64,000 nt of DNA from Planktomarina sp. (GTDB taxonomy: Bacteria > Pseudomonadota > Alphaproteobacteria > Rhodobacterales > Rhodobacteraceae): positions 17,150 through 81,149 of the forward strand of contig JAFMEA010000004.1 of the NCBI GenBank assembly GCA_017856985.1. The letters run 5' to 3'. The notes under the pieces were generated by a model, which searched no databases, had not been told where the DNA came from, and saw nothing but the letters and a program-made list of their open reading frames with translations. Positions 1-9,715 of the stretch are shown here, piece by piece (positions within the stretch are counted from its first letter, which is position 1; the number at the start of each line of letters is the position of its first letter). Position numbers and translations under genes: made by a program.

Positions 1-194
1 GTACCCAGCGCCTTTGAACAAGCCTCTTTAGCTGCCCATCGCTTGGCATAGGTACCCGCTATATCTTTCCGGGACCCAGCTTTTTTCTGCTCTACCTCAG
101 TAAATACTCTATTTTTGAAACGCGTGCCAAAACGATCCAAGGTGCCTTGGATCCGCTCAATATTTGCTAAATCACTGCCAATACCCAAAATCAT
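1..194 (-). CDS. acpS: holo-[acyl-carrier-protein] synthase, partial
   Basis: Transfers 4'-phosphopantetheine from CoA to acyl carrier protein, activating it for fatty acid synthesis. Only the first ~64 residues are in the window; the 3' end lies beyond the left edge. The translation begins [15 protein letters not shown], with the metal-binding Asp at residue 8, and ends with [13 protein letters not shown], which carries the conserved Glu (about residue 57) of the family. The ATG at 194 overlaps the pdxJ stop as ATGA, so the two are probably translationally coupled. The pdxJ-acpS order is common in proteobacteria. Confidence 0.9.
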   Translation of the reverse strand, partial: MILGIGSDLANIERIQGTLDRFGTRFKNRVFTEVEQKKAGSRKDIAGTYAKRWAAKEACSKALG

Positions 195-934
195 AGGCGC
201 GCTTCTACCATTAGCCCACGCATTTTACTTATAGCATTGTCCAAGCCTGTAAAAACCGACTCGCCAATTAAAAAATGGCCAATATTTAACTCCATAACTT
301 GTGGAATTGACGCTATCGATGAAACATTTTCAAAAGTTAGTCCATGCCCAGCATGCACCTCAAGTCCTAGGTTGTTAGCAAAAACAGAACAGCGGGAAAT
401 TCGGGCTAATTCATCTAGCGCAGACCTATTACTGCCTTCTGCATGGTAATCGCAATAAGCGCCCGTATGCAGCTCCACTACAGTGGCCCCTATTTCAGCA
501 CTCGCTTCAAGTTGAAGCTCATCAGGCTCTACAAAAAGCGATACACGGCAGCCCACATCTAATAATGGCTTAATGAAATCAGACAATCGGTTCTTGTCAT
601 TAGCTACTTCTAATCCACCTTCTGTTGTTCGTTCTTCTCGTTTTTCCGGTACTATGCATATTGCATGTGGGCGAAACCTAAGTGCAATTTCTTGCATCTC
701 TGAGGTGGAGGCCATTTCAAAGTTAAGTGGTATTGTAAGTGCCGCGACTAAAGCTTCAATATCTTCGTCCCGAATGTGACGTCGATCCTCACGTAAGTGC
801 GCAGTTATACCATCAGCACCAGCAATTTGAGCCATCAATGCCGCACGGACAGGATCTGGATACATACCCCCTCGCGCATTTCGTATAGTTGCGACATGGT
901 CAATATTAACACCAAGACGTTGGCGATTCATCAT
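191..934 (-). CDS. pdxJ: pyridoxine 5'-phosphate synthase
   Basis: Condenses 1-deoxy-D-xylulose 5-phosphate with 3-amino-2-oxopropyl phosphate to give pyridoxine 5'-phosphate, the last ring-forming step of DXP-dependent vitamin B6 synthesis. The 247-aa protein has the usual length. The N-terminal family signature [18 protein letters not shown] is intact, as are [11 protein letters not shown] (His about 46), NFEMA (Glu about 73) and the late HAGHGL motif. Two consecutive Met codons compete as start; a purine-rich GAGAGA stretch lies just upstream. It is co-directional with acpS (4-nt overlap) and with the DUF2062 gene upstream, about 40 nt away. It supplies the cofactor used by several PLP enzymes in this window. 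Confidence 0.97.
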   Translation of the reverse strand: MMNRQRLGVNIDHVATIRNARGGMYPDPVRAALMAQIAGADGITAHLREDRRHIRDEDIEALVAALTIPLNFEMASTSEMQEIALRFRPHAICIVPEKREERTTEGGLEVANDKNRLSDFIKPLLDVGCRVSLFVEPDELQLEASAEIGATVVELHTGAYCDYHAEGSNRSALDELARISRCSVFANNLGLEVHAGHGLTFENVSSIASIPQVMELNIGHFLIGESVFTGLDNAISKMRGLMVEARL

Positions 935-977
935 TATATTCTCTCTTTTTTAATCAGTTAATACTCAAATTTTTAGC

Positions 978-1610
978 TTATTTAAGCTTTGTTTTTTGCC
1001 GAAGCTCTATTAGCTTAGCCGCCAGACGACCTTTCCGTCTGTTTTTATAGGCCCTAATTGTGGGAACAGATAGATAATAAGTCAAAATTCCAGCGCCCAA
1101 ACCTAATGGTACTCCACCCACAAGCCATGGAAAAAAAATCGTGCCCCAAAATTCAGCTAAATAAGTCCAATCGCCGATATTAGAAGTGAATAAAGATTTA
1201 AAGTTGTACCATAACTCTCGCATCGCCTGGGCAAACATAACACCAAACCCGTCTTGTAAGTTATTTTCTGATCTTACACCCAACATAACATTACCAACGC
1301 TCAAAGATGCAACTCCAATTGGGATATAAGTTAAGGGGTTACCAAAAAATGTGCCCAATAGGGATGCGAGAATGTTCGCCCTGAGAAATAACGCCAAGAG
1401 GGCTGCTAAAACAAAATGAAGACCATAAAATGGGCTAACTGCTACAAAAACTCCAACAGCTATGCCACGTGCAATCTCCTCCGGAGTGCCTGGCAGGCGC
1501 GTTACACGATGTTTAACGTATAAGTAGGCACGGCTCCACCCACCCTTTGGATAGAAACCTTCCCAAACAGCTCTCCCTACCCCACGTCTATCGCGGCGCC
1601 TAAAAACCAA
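978..1610 (-). CDS. DUF2062 domain membrane protein
   Basis: A 210-aa integral membrane protein of the DUF2062 family, whose function is not established. A short basic N-terminal tail precedes the conserved segment TPEEIARGIAVGVFVAVSPF, then hydrophobic helices (about residues 45-75 and 80-110) containing FFGNPLTYIP, the family hallmark, and a further hydrophobic stretch near residues 150-185. The C-terminus is strongly basic. It lies only 8 nt downstream of the rsh stop codon and upstream of pdxJ on the same strand, an arrangement I associate with Rhodobacterales. Assignment to the family is by motif; no reaction can be proposed. Confidence 0.85.
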   Translation of the reverse strand: MVFRRRDRRGVGRAVWEGFYPKGGWSRAYLYVKHRVTRLPGTPEEIARGIAVGVFVAVSPFYGLHFVLAALLALFLRANILASLLGTFFGNPLTYIPIGVASLSVGNVMLGVRSENNLQDGFGVMFAQAMRELWYNFKSLFTSNIGDWTYLAEFWGTIFFPWLVGGVPLGLGAGILTYYLSVPTIRAYKNRRKGRLAAKLIELRQKTKLK

Positions 1611-1618
1611 ATCTTGTC

Positions 1619-3763
1619 CTACTCATCGTTGAAAGAAGCAATGTCTATGCCCAAATCTGGATCACGATGTCGACAAACCTCCGCCACATCATTTTCTGCT
1701 TCTAACGCAGTTAGTACCATGTGCAATTGCGAAACGTCACGCAATTCTAAATCTATTATTAATTTAAAATAGTCTGGTTTGCGGTCGACAAAATGCATAT
1801 CTGCAATGTTTGCACTTTGATCACCAATCAAAGTGCAAATTCGCCCCATCACGCCAGCTCCATTAAGTATTGTAATTTGAATGCGCACTAGATGAGTTGC
1901 AGCATGCTGGCCATCTCGCCAATGTAAATCCAACCAACGATCCATTTGTTTCTCATAATGCTGGAGATTATTACAATCGATGGTGTGAACAACGACACCT
2001 TGGCCACGAAATGTAATCCCGACAATCCGTTCGCCCGGCAACGGATGACAGCAATCAGCATGGTCAAATTTCTGATCAGACCCCAGACCAATAACTGAAC
2101 GCGCTGAGTCTACCTCATTTACACCATGTATTTTGAGATCAGGGTAAAGTTCAGAAACCACCTCTCGAGCAGCAATTTCTGCACTTCCAAGTCGCGCTAG
2201 AAGTTCTTCAGCGCTAGGGAGGCCAAAGTGCTTTGCCGCTGTACTTAAGGCCCGGTCTGTAGCCTTTTTATTGACATTTTCAAAGGCTACCCGAGCAAAT
2301 TCACGCCCTAAGTTAATAAATTTTTCTCGATCAGCCTCCCTCAGGCTTCGCCTGATAGCCGTTTTAGCTCGACCTGTAGCAGCTATATCAATCCAGTTTG
2401 CTGGCGGTGTTTGTCCTTCTGCCGTAACAATCTGAACAGATTGACCATTACGTAAGCGAGTCCAAAGCGGAACGCGTATTCCATCAACTTTTGCGGAAAC
2501 GCATGCAGATCCAATTCTAGTATGAATTGCATAAGCAAAATCGATAGGTGTTGCCCCACGCGGTAACTTAATCACTTCTCCTTTCGGAGTGAAACAAAAT
2601 ACCTGATCCGTGTACAACTCTAGTTTCACTGCTTCTAAAAATTCTCCGTGATCACCCTCGGAACTAAAACGTTCAGTTAAGGAGGCTATCCAATCCGACG
2701 GATCAAGAGCAAACGGATTTTTTACCCGCTCACCGTCTCTATAAGACCAAGTTGCAGCGGCTCCCTTTTCAGCAACCTGATGCATCGCTTTCGTCCGAAT
2801 TTGTACCTCTACCCGTCGTGCATTACGCCCAGAAACTGTCGTGTGAATACTACGATATCCATTTGACTTGGGCTGACTTATGTAATCCTTAAATCGCCCA
2901 GGAACAGAGTGCCATCTTTGATGAATGAGGCCCAACGCACGATAGCAATCTGTTTCATTTTCAACAATAACCCGAAAACCATAAATGTCAGACAAACGTG
3001 AAAAAGACAGCTGTTTGGTCTGCATTTTCCTCCAAATCGAATAAGGCTTTTTTGCTCTGCCATAAACCTCTACTGCAATATTAGCTTTAGCCATCTCATG
3101 TAGAAGATCAGCATTAATTTTTTCCACCACATCATCTGTTTCATTTTGGAGTTTTATGAACCTTCTGATAATTGACTGACGTCCTTCAGGGTTTAAAACT
3201 TGAAACGATAAATCTTCCAGCTCTTCACGAAGCCAATGCATACCCATACGGCCAGCTAACGGCGCATATATATCCATGGTCTCTCGAGCTTTTTGTTCTT
3301 GTTTAGTGGGTGTCATGGCACGAATGGTACGCATATTGTGCAATCTATCAGCAAGCTTTACCAAAGTTACTCTAACGTCTTTCGACGTTGCCATAATTAG
3401 TTTTCGAAAATTCTCAGCCTGTTTTGTAACTGTAGAAGAAAGTTGGAGATTTGTGAGTTTGGTAACTCCATCAACTAGTTCTGCTATTTCACGATTAAAA
3501 AGCCGCTCGATATCACCAAAGCTAGCCTTGGTGTCTTCAATGGTGTCATGTAAAAGGGCCGTAATTATTGAGGCATCGTCCAGGTATTGACCTGCTAATA
3601 GACTAGCAACCTCAACCGGGTGGGTATAATATAATTCTCCCGAGCGACGCAGTTGCCCTTCATGCATATCACGGCAAAAATAGTATGCCTCACGTATAGA
3701 TTTAGCATTGGTTGACGGGTTATAAGCACGAATCTGACCGATTAGATCATCAGCAGTGATCAT
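1619..3763 (-). CDS. rsh: bifunctional (p)ppGpp synthetase/hydrolase (RelA/SpoT homologue)
   Basis: Makes and degrades the stringent-response alarmone (p)ppGpp. The 714-aa protein has the full long-RSH layout: an HD hydrolase domain with YTHPVEVA and the catalytic LLHDTIEDT (His72, Asp73, Glu76, Asp77), a synthetase domain with GRFKDYISQPKSNGYRSIHT and EVQIRT, a TGS domain near residues 385-450 (FTPKGEVIKLPRGATPIDFA), and a C-terminal ACT domain from about residue 630. The synthetase loop reads RFKD rather than the EFDD of mono-functional RelA, and the hydrolase residues are intact, so both activities are expected. rpoZ lies 12 nt upstream; pairing of omega-subunit and alarmone genes is widespread. 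Confidence 0.95.
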   Translation of the reverse strand: MITADDLIGQIRAYNPSTNAKSIREAYYFCRDMHEGQLRRSGELYYTHPVEVASLLAGQYLDDASIITALLHDTIEDTKASFGDIERLFNREIAELVDGVTKLTNLQLSSTVTKQAENFRKLIMATSKDVRVTLVKLADRLHNMRTIRAMTPTKQEQKARETMDIYAPLAGRMGMHWLREELEDLSFQVLNPEGRQSIIRRFIKLQNETDDVVEKINADLLHEMAKANIAVEVYGRAKKPYSIWRKMQTKQLSFSRLSDIYGFRVIVENETDCYRALGLIHQRWHSVPGRFKDYISQPKSNGYRSIHTTVSGRNARRVEVQIRTKAMHQVAEKGAAATWSYRDGERVKNPFALDPSDWIASLTERFSSEGDHGEFLEAVKLELYTDQVFCFTPKGEVIKLPRGATPIDFAYAIHTRIGSACVSAKVDGIRVPLWTRLRNGQSVQIVTAEGQTPPANWIDIAATGRAKTAIRRSLREADREKFINLGREFARVAFENVNKKATDRALSTAAKHFGLPSAEELLARLGSAEIAAREVVSELYPDLKIHGVNEVDSARSVIGLGSDQKFDHADCCHPLPGERIVGITFRGQGVVVHTIDCNNLQHYEKQMDRWLDLHWRDGQHAATHLVRIQITILNGAGVMGRICTLIGDQSANIADMHFVDRKPDYFKLIIDLELRDVSQLHMVLTALEAENDVAEVCRHRDPDLGIDIASFNDE

Positions 3764-3775
3764 TAACCCATTACC

Positions 3776-4129
3776 TTAGGGTTTGCCCTGGGCTTCCATT
3801 AGGGCACGTAGAAGTTTCTCATCATTGAGTTCGTCGTCAGCCGGCTTGTCAGGCTCACCACCCATTAAAAGAGCCATAGAGTCTTCTTCAGGTTCATCAA
3901 CCTCAATTTGAGTCTGATTACTTTCGATCAAGCGCTCTCTCAGGTCTTCAACCATTTGTGTTTCATCTGCTATTTCACGAAGGGAAACCACAGGGTTTTT
4001 ATCGTTATCTCTCTCTACAGTTACGGGTGATCCACTCGAGATTTCGCGCGCTCTATGAGCCGCTAACATCACTAAATCAAATCGATTTGAAACTTTGTCT
4101 ACACAGTCTTCAACTGTAATACGCGCCAT
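3776..4129 (-). CDS. rpoZ: RNA polymerase omega subunit
   Basis: Small RNA polymerase subunit that binds and helps assemble the beta' subunit. I place the start at the internal Met giving [20 protein letters not shown], the invariant N-terminus of the family; an in-frame start 15 nt upstream would add only MWEID. That gives 117 aa, with conserved [11 protein letters not shown] and then an acidic, less conserved C-terminal tail typical of alphaproteobacteria. It is followed 12 nt later by rsh, so the two are very likely co-transcribed. Confidence 0.95.
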   Translation of the reverse strand: MARITVEDCVDKVSNRFDLVMLAAHRAREISSGSPVTVERDNDKNPVVSLREIADETQMVEDLRERLIESNQTQIEVDEPEEDSMALLMGGEPDKPADDELNDEKLLRALMEAQGKP

Positions 4130-4210
4130 ATCAATCTCCCACACAATAAATCAAGTTAGCTATGTATGAGCGAACCCACAAAAAAGCAATAGTCAAAAAT
4201 GGATTTACTG

Positions 4211-4801
4211 TTACACAACAGGGGATATGTCTTGACGATAGTACTCGGGCAAATCAGCATACATTTCAATGACTGTTAGACCAGATATCGGGTGACGCCA
4301 TTTCGGAACAATATCAATTAGCGGCGCCAAGACAAAGCTTCTGTCCTGAATTCGAGGATGTGGCAAGATCATTTCATTAGGGGCCTGTTTAAGCTGATCT
4401 GACATCGGCAGGTCACGCCATTTCGTATATTTTTTTAAACTTGGATAAATTTGATTTCCACACGCTAGCAAATCTAAATCTAACACACGACCGCCCCAGC
4501 GGCTATCACGCCTTCGGCCAAAAATAGTTTCAATTTCGTGCAAAATATCTAAAAGATTCTTTGGATGTCCTCCAAAATCAAACATAGCCACAGCATTGAT
4601 GTAATCAGGACCATGCCCAACAGGAAAACATGGTGTTTTAAAAAACCTGCTAGCGGATAATAATCTGCCTGTCCGCATTCGGATCATCGCAAGCGCAAAT
4701 TTTAAAGTTGTAAGGGGAGGCCCTAATTCGGAGGTTAAATTTCCACCAAGAGCAATTAGTACTTTCGACAGCTCACTTTTAGTGTTTTGCATCTCAGCCA
4801 T
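4211..4801 (-). CDS. folK: 2-amino-4-hydroxy-6-hydroxymethyldihydropteridine diphosphokinase
   Basis: Transfers pyrophosphate from ATP to 6-hydroxymethyl-7,8-dihydropterin in folate synthesis. The 196-aa protein has the HPPK signature elements: VLIALGGNL near the N-terminus, FKTPCFPVGHGPDYINAV, the metal-binding RWGGRVLDLDLLACG segment with its paired Asp residues, and LPHPRIQDRSFVLAPL near the C-terminus. The extension MAEMQNTKSELSK before the conserved core is longer than usual, so the exact start is uncertain (either of two Met codons). It is upstream of rpoZ on the same strand with an ~80-nt gap. Confidence 0.93.
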   Translation of the reverse strand: MAEMQNTKSELSKVLIALGGNLTSELGPPLTTLKFALAMIRMRTGRLLSASRFFKTPCFPVGHGPDYINAVAMFDFGGHPKNLLDILHEIETIFGRRRDSRWGGRVLDLDLLACGNQIYPSLKKYTKWRDLPMSDQLKQAPNEMILPHPRIQDRSFVLAPLIDIVPKWRHPISGLTVIEMYADLPEYYRQDISPVV

Positions 4802-4910
4802 TTACAGTATTTATATTACAAATTACTTCGCACATAACCAATTTATTTTAAATTAGACTCCTCACTTATTAAAACTTTAAAACAAAAATGTACATATAAA
4901 GGTTTGAAGT

Positions 4911-5453
4911 ATGTTCTACCAGGATGAACGTTTGGCGCTATTTATTGACGGGGCAAATCTGCATGCTGCTGCAAAATCATTAGATTTTGAAATTGATTTC
5001 AAACTTCTTCGTGAAGAGTTTTTAAATCATGGCAAGTTGTTGAGAGCCTATTATTACACAGCATTGATGGAAAATGACGAAAATTCCTTGATTAAGCCGC
5101 TAGTGGATTGGTTGACTTACAACGGCTTCACTTTGGTCACTAAGTCCGCAAAAGAATTCACTGATAGCCAAGGCAACCCCAAAATTAAAGGTAATATGGA
5201 TATAGAGCTAACCGTTGATGCAATTGAGCTAGCGCCTCATGTTGACCACATTGTATTATTTTCAGGAGACGGCGATTTTAGACCAATGGTTGAATCGCTT
5301 CAGCGACAAGGAGTCAGGGTGTCTGTGGTATCCACAAACCAATGCCAACCATCTATGATTGCAGATGAACTAAGGCGACAATGCGATAACTTTATCGAAT
5401 TGAAAGAATTACGTGATAGAATTCGCCGCCCTTCAAACAGAAAAATTCAATAG
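4911..5453 (+). CDS. NYN domain (LabA/DUF88-type) putative RNase
   Basis: A 180-aa protein of the NYN/LabA-like family, predicted PIN-fold metal-dependent nucleases of mostly unknown substrate. The acidic motifs of the family are all visible: RLALFIDGANLHAAAKSL at the N-terminus (first Asp), MDIELTVDAIELA in the middle, and HIVLFSGDGDFRPMV (paired Asp) before the C-terminal third. The C-terminal tail is basic (RDRIRRPSNRK), compatible with RNA binding. It is transcribed divergently from folK with a ~110-nt AT-rich gap. Family assignment is firm; the biological role is not known from sequence. Confidence 0.88.
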   Translation: MFYQDERLALFIDGANLHAAAKSLDFEIDFKLLREEFLNHGKLLRAYYYTALMENDENSLIKPLVDWLTYNGFTLVTKSAKEFTDSQGNPKIKGNMDIELTVDAIELAPHVDHIVLFSGDGDFRPMVESLQRQGVRVSVVSTNQCQPSMIADELRRQCDNFIELKELRDRIRRPSNRKIQ

Positions 5454-5545
5454 ATTGAAAAAATGTATTGGAATATACTTGAACCAAAAGCAGGCTAGAC
5501 GGTCGGACCTAACGACTTTAGACAATACGTCAAAGGATGCCAACT

Positions 5546-6496
5546 ATGAATAAGCCTGCACTACAACTTTACCTGGCGGCACCTCGGGGTTTTTGCGCAG
5601 GCGTGGATCGAGCAATAAAGATTGTTGAGATGGCACTGCAAAAATGGGGGGCCCCAGTATACGTCCGTCACGAGATTGTTCATAATAAATTTGTGGTAGA
5701 TAGTCTGCGTGATAAAGGCGCTATTTTTGTCAAGGAACTAGATCAATGCCCCGATGATCGCCCCGTCATATTTTCGGCACATGGTGTACCAAAATCAGTC
5801 CCTAGCGCTGCACAAGCTCGAAACATGGTGTTCGTAGACGCAACTTGTCCATTAGTAAGTAAAGTCCATATCGAAGCTGACCGTCACAATCAGAATGGCT
5901 TACAAATGATTATGATTGGTCATGCCGGACATCCAGAAACTATTGGAACCATGGGGCAATTACCTGACGGCGAGGTCCTCCTAGTAGAAACAGAAGCGGA
6001 CGTGATTCAGGTAGAAGTACGAGATCCAATGCAATTGGCCTACATAACTCAAACCACTCTTTCAGTGGATGACACCAGTGAAATTGTTGCAGCATTGAAG
6101 GTCCGTTTTCCAGAAATTGTGGGACCTCACAAGGAAGATATTTGCTATGCTACGACGAACAGGCAGGAAGCGGTAAAAGCAATTGCGCCGCTCTCAGACG
6201 CATTACTGGTGGTAGGGGCCCCAAATTCATCCAACTCAAAAAGACTTGTGGAGGTTGCCTCAAGAGCAGGTTGTAAATATTCTCAGCTAGTTCAACGAGC
6301 AAAAGACATTGATTGGCGAGCCTTAAAAAGTATTAAGAGTATTGGTATTACAGCTGGAGCCTCTGCTCCAGATATTTTAATACAGGAGGTGGTTGAAGCT
6401 TTTTCAAATCATTATGATGTTAACGTTGAATATGTCGAGACTGCAAAAGAAAATGTAGATTTTAAGATCCCACGTATTCTGCGAGAAGTTGGATAA
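5546..6496 (+). CDS. ispH: 4-hydroxy-3-methylbut-2-enyl diphosphate reductase
   Basis: Terminal enzyme of the MEP isoprenoid pathway, reducing HMBPP to IPP and DMAPP with a [4Fe-4S] cluster. The cluster cysteines are in [24 protein letters not shown] and [22 protein letters not shown], the catalytic-Glu-region TQTTLSVDD and GAPNSSNS are also intact. I chose ATG 5546 because AAAGGA precedes it by 8 nt and the protein then begins [19 protein letters not shown]; an upstream in-frame ATG at 5537 would overlap that ribosome site. The 316-aa length fits the family. Confidence 0.96.
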   Translation: MNKPALQLYLAAPRGFCAGVDRAIKIVEMALQKWGAPVYVRHEIVHNKFVVDSLRDKGAIFVKELDQCPDDRPVIFSAHGVPKSVPSAAQARNMVFVDATCPLVSKVHIEADRHNQNGLQMIMIGHAGHPETIGTMGQLPDGEVLLVETEADVIQVEVRDPMQLAYITQTTLSVDDTSEIVAALKVRFPEIVGPHKEDICYATTNRQEAVKAIAPLSDALLVVGAPNSSNSKRLVEVASRAGCKYSQLVQRAKDIDWRALKSIKSIGITAGASAPDILIQEVVEAFSNHYDVNVEYVETAKENVDFKIPRILREVG

Positions 6497-6579
6497 TAAA
6501 ATTTAGAGCAGCTAGATGATAGAACACCTCTAAAACCTGTATAGTTATGAATTTTTCTAAATGAGTATATAAGAAAATT

Positions 6580-7167
6580 ATGACAGATAATCAAACTCTC
6601 GCCGTTTATGATGAAAAAATTAATGATTATATTAAACTTACTGAGGCGCCACCCAGTAAATCCCTTTTGGCTTTCATTCAAGCTATCCCTAGTGGTGGAA
6701 GGGTACTAGATTTAGGTTGTGGCCCTGGTGGCGCAGCAGCAGAAATGGCCCAATGCGGCCTCAAAGTAGATGCGATTGATGGCAGCCAGGAAATGGTAGA
6801 TGCAACCAAAAAATATTTAAAAGTGACTACTTGGAAAGCAACGTTTCATGATCTACCTAATCATCCAACTTATGACGGTATCTATGCAAATTTTTCTCTT
6901 TTACATGCTAAACGTTCTGATTTTATAACCCATATTAAATCTTGCCATGACGCTTTGTTCCAGGGAGGTATTTTTCACCTTGGAATGAAAGTTGGTACTG
7001 GTGAGAAGCGTGATGCTCTTGGAAGATTTTATACGTATTATTCAGTTGAGGAATTGACGGAAATTCTGGTAACGGCAGGCTTCACGCTGGACTACAAGAA
7101 AGAGGGCAAAGAGATGGGCCTAGCTGGTGAAGTGGAGCCATTCGTGATGATAAAAGCATATGCATAG
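6580..7167 (+). CDS. class I SAM-dependent methyltransferase
   Basis: A 195-aa methyltransferase of the seven-strand Rossmann type. Motif I is [16 protein letters not shown] (about residues 44-59), followed by an acidic residue at the end of strand beta2 ([11 protein letters not shown]) and a short motif near [12 protein letters not shown]. The substrate is not evident; the small size and lack of extra domains suggest a small-molecule or tellurite-resistance/UbiE-like type. Its stop overlaps the rnhA start by 8 nt, so they are probably co-expressed. No strong Shine-Dalgarno is visible upstream of the ATG. Confidence 0.85.
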   Translation: MTDNQTLAVYDEKINDYIKLTEAPPSKSLLAFIQAIPSGGRVLDLGCGPGGAAAEMAQCGLKVDAIDGSQEMVDATKKYLKVTTWKATFHDLPNHPTYDGIYANFSLLHAKRSDFITHIKSCHDALFQGGIFHLGMKVGTGEKRDALGRFYTYYSVEELTEILVTAGFTLDYKKEGKEMGLAGEVEPFVMIKAYA

Positions 7168-7612
7168 TCTGATTGCTTATACCGATGGCGCTTGTAGCGG
7201 AAATCCAGGACCAGGCGGTTGGGGTGTAGTTTTGCAAGCTAAATCAGGCTTAAAAATAACAAAACAACGTGAATTAAATGGTGGGGCCGCTGACACAACA
7301 AATAATCGCATGGAATTGATGGCTGCTATTTCAGCACTAGATGCGCTAACCCAACACTCCAAAATTACTATTGTGACAGACAGCGTTTACGTCAAAGATG
7401 GAGTAACTAAATGGATATCTGGATGGAAAAAAAATGGCTGGTTAACTGCAGCTAAAAAGCCAGTTAAGAACGAAGATCTTTGGAAAAAACTTGATTCAGT
7501 ACAGCGCCAACACGATGTAATATGGGAGTGGGTAAAAGGTCACGCCGGCCATCCAGAGAATGAGCTAGCAGATGAACTTGCGCGCGCTGGAATGGCCCCG
7601 TATAAATTTTAA
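7160..7612 (+). CDS. rnhA: ribonuclease HI
   Basis: Cleaves the RNA strand of RNA-DNA hybrids. The 150-aa protein has the complete DEDD active site in order: [17 protein letters not shown] (first Asp), [13 protein letters not shown] (Glu), [10 protein letters not shown] (Asp) and NELADELAR (last Asp), plus the basic handle region [21 protein letters not shown] and the GHAGHPENE His loop. The length matches bacterial RNase HI. It overlaps the preceding methyltransferase and is convergent with fmt, with only 10 nt between the stops. Confidence 0.97.
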   Translation: MHSLIAYTDGACSGNPGPGGWGVVLQAKSGLKITKQRELNGGAADTTNNRMELMAAISALDALTQHSKITIVTDSVYVKDGVTKWISGWKKNGWLTAAKKPVKNEDLWKKLDSVQRQHDVIWEWVKGHAGHPENELADELARAGMAPYKF

Positions 7613-7622
7613 AGTGATCTAG

Positions 7623-8522
7623 TCATTCCAGGCGCTGGGAGATATTATTACCTTGCAAAAAAACACTGGCACTCTGTGCCTTTCTTCCTGAAATTTGCAT
7701 CTCAAGGACTGTGATAGATCCACTTCCACAAGCGATTTCAGTTCCCCCAAGAACTTCCCCTGGAACACCAGAACCGTCACTAGGAATTGAGGAAAGTATC
7801 TTCAACCTCCGATCGCTCATCATACACCATGCACCTGGAAATGGGGACAAGCCCCGAATTTGACGATCAACCTCAGAATTAGGCTTACTCCAGTCTATCC
7901 GAGCTTCGGATTTATCAATTTTTTTCGCGTAGCAAGTCCCATTATTGTCCTGTTTGACGGCAGGGTAACCACTTAAATCTTCCAAAACATCAACGATTGC
8001 TTTCGCCCCCAACACTGCTAACCGATCATGTAATTGAGCAAATGTCTCAGTAACACCAATATCTAAATCTCTGCAATGCCGTATAGGACCGGTATCTAAC
8101 CCCGCATCCATATCCATAATGCAGACACCGGTTCGACTATCACCAGCCATAATTGCACGATTGATTGGCGCCGCGCCACGCCACCTTGGTAAAAGGCTGG
8201 CATGAATATTTAAACACCCATACACTGGCAACCTGAGTAGCGCCTGGGGTAGTAACAGGCCATAGGCAACCACCACTGCAACATCTGCGCTATGAGCTGC
8301 GAAGGTTTCAATATCTGTCAAATTTTTAAAATTAATGGGGGTGAAGACCGGCCACCCAAGCTTATCAGCTAACTGGTGTACCGGCGACGGGCGCAACTTT
8401 TGTCCGCGCCCTCCCTTTCGTGGAGGCTGACTATAAACCGCTGTTATGTCATGTCCAGAAGCCGCCAAAGCTTCCAACGCAGGCACAGAAAATTCTGGAG
8501 TGCCCATAAAAACTATGCGCAT
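7623..8522 (-). CDS. fmt: methionyl-tRNA formyltransferase
   Basis: Formylates initiator Met-tRNA using 10-formyltetrahydrofolate. The 299-aa protein starts RIVFMGTPEFSVPALEAL and has the tRNA-binding loop SQPPRKGGRGQKL, the catalytic region LNIHASLLPRWRGAAPI (Asn and His), the downstream DMDAGLDTGP with the third catalytic residue, and a C-terminal OB-like domain with IRGLSPFPGAW. Its start lies inside the end of the upstream deformylase-like gene (10-nt overlap). Formylation and deformylation functions are thus encoded as one unit. Confidence 0.96.
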   Translation of the reverse strand: MRIVFMGTPEFSVPALEALAASGHDITAVYSQPPRKGGRGQKLRPSPVHQLADKLGWPVFTPINFKNLTDIETFAAHSADVAVVVAYGLLLPQALLRLPVYGCLNIHASLLPRWRGAAPINRAIMAGDSRTGVCIMDMDAGLDTGPIRHCRDLDIGVTETFAQLHDRLAVLGAKAIVDVLEDLSGYPAVKQDNNGTCYAKKIDKSEARIDWSKPNSEVDRQIRGLSPFPGAWCMMSDRRLKILSSIPSDGSGVPGEVLGGTEIACGSGSITVLEMQISGRKAQSASVFLQGNNISQRLE

Positions 8523-9007
8523 AACTTTTCTGCTTTTTTAATAAGCATTCCCCTTTTTAGCTTGGATAAATTATCAAAATACATGCGTCCATTAAGATGA
8601 TCAATCTGGTGCAATGTCGAACGCGCCCAAAGTCCAACCAAATCTCTCTCTTGAATTACACCAAACTCATTTAAATAACGGACAGTAATACCACGGGGGC
8701 GTTTAATTTCTGAAGACACGTATGCCAAGTTGGGGCTCGCCTCCTCGCCAACTTCAATTTTTTGAGATGCATGCAAGACTTCGGGGTTAGCCATACGAAT
8801 TACTTGACCACGTTCTAAGGAGGCATCCACAACAGCCAAACTTAGGCCTATGCCCAGCTGCGGCGCTGCTAAGCCAACACCTGGCATCTCCTCCATAATA
8901 GTAATCATATCACTCCATAATTGTAGAATTTTAGAAGTAACTTTAGTGACATGTTTAGCCCTAATCTTTAGGCATGGATGCGGCCACGGCACGATTTTAC
9001 GGGTCAT
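8513..9007 (-). CDS. peptide deformylase-like protein with altered active site
   Basis: A 164-aa homologue of peptide deformylase lying between fmt and a normal def. Motif 1 is intact (GVGLAAPQLGIG), so the fold should be conserved. The EGCLS motif that supplies the metal-binding Cys is replaced by EEASPN, and the HExxH motif reads HQIDH, with Gln in place of the catalytic Glu. Both substitutions were confirmed from the codons on the minus strand. I infer that it cannot work as a classical deformylase and may bind formylated N-termini or ribosomes, or have another activity. Its ATG overlaps the upstream def stop by 4 nt. Confidence 0.85.
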   Translation of the reverse strand: MTRKIVPWPHPCLKIRAKHVTKVTSKILQLWSDMITIMEEMPGVGLAAPQLGIGLSLAVVDASLERGQVIRMANPEVLHASQKIEVGEEASPNLAYVSSEIKRPRGITVRYLNEFGVIQERDLVGLWARSTLHQIDHLNGRMYFDNLSKLKRGMLIKKAEKLCA

Positions 9008-9525
9008 GAGCGCGCCTGTTCTCTTTTTAGTTTTTGCATTTTTCGTGTAATCAACTGTCGACGCAATGGTTTCAGATAATCAATAAACAGTTTGCCGTTC
9101 AAATGATCTAATTCATGTTGCGCACAGGTGGCCCATAGTCCCTGAAAACGTTGTTGATGAAATTCACCATCCAGTCCCAGCCATCGCATTTCTACAGTCG
9201 TTGGACGCTCTACATCACCATACTGTTCAGGGATGGAAAGACATCCCTCCTCATAAGTATTGGTATCTTCTGAGCTCCATACAGTTTCAGGGTTTAACAG
9301 AACCATTGGGCGCGGTGTCGCCCCCTCTTCCTTGACACAATCCATTACAAACAATCGACTCATTACCCCTATCTGCGGCGCAGCGAGCCCAATACCCGGA
9401 GCAGCGTACATTGTTTCCAGCATATCGTCAGCCAAACGCTTAATTTCAGAAGTAACCTGACTTAACGAGGCAGCTTTCTTTTTTAAACGAGGGTCAGGAT
9501 GGATCAGTATAGTGCGTAAAGTCAT
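9004..9525 (-). CDS. def: peptide deformylase
   Basis: Removes the formyl group from N-terminal formyl-Met of new proteins. All three motifs are canonical: GIGLAAPQIGV, EEGCLSIPEQ (metal Cys) and CAQHELDHLNGKLF (HExxH with catalytic Glu). The 173-aa length is normal. It is the first gene of a leftward operon def, def-like paralogue, fmt, joined by overlapping start and stop codons. Since the neighbouring paralogue lacks catalytic residues, this copy is the likely essential enzyme unless another def exists elsewhere. Confidence 0.97.
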   Translation of the reverse strand: MTLRTILIHPDPRLKKKAASLSQVTSEIKRLADDMLETMYAAPGIGLAAPQIGVMSRLFVMDCVKEEGATPRPMVLLNPETVWSSEDTNTYEEGCLSIPEQYGDVERPTTVEMRWLGLDGEFHQQRFQGLWATCAQHELDHLNGKLFIDYLKPLRRQLITRKMQKLKREQARS

Positions 9526-9715
9526 ATTAAGTTATTATTCAATGCACGACCCAATCGCAATTCCTTGATAGCACTTTTTTTTCAAGGTCCCTCATACAAC
9601 AAGCTAATCTGAAAATTTGTTAAAAAATTACCTTTAGGTCTACAGACAAAGAGTGACTATCAGCTTAAGTACAGTCAAAAGTTATTTAAGTTTCACATAA
9701 ATTTATGGAAAAATT

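Noticed and set aside
6354..6371. 7-bp hairpin followed by an AT-rich run near the end of ispH
   Set aside because: Short stem inside a conserved coding segment and no true T-run; hairpins of this size are expected by chance.
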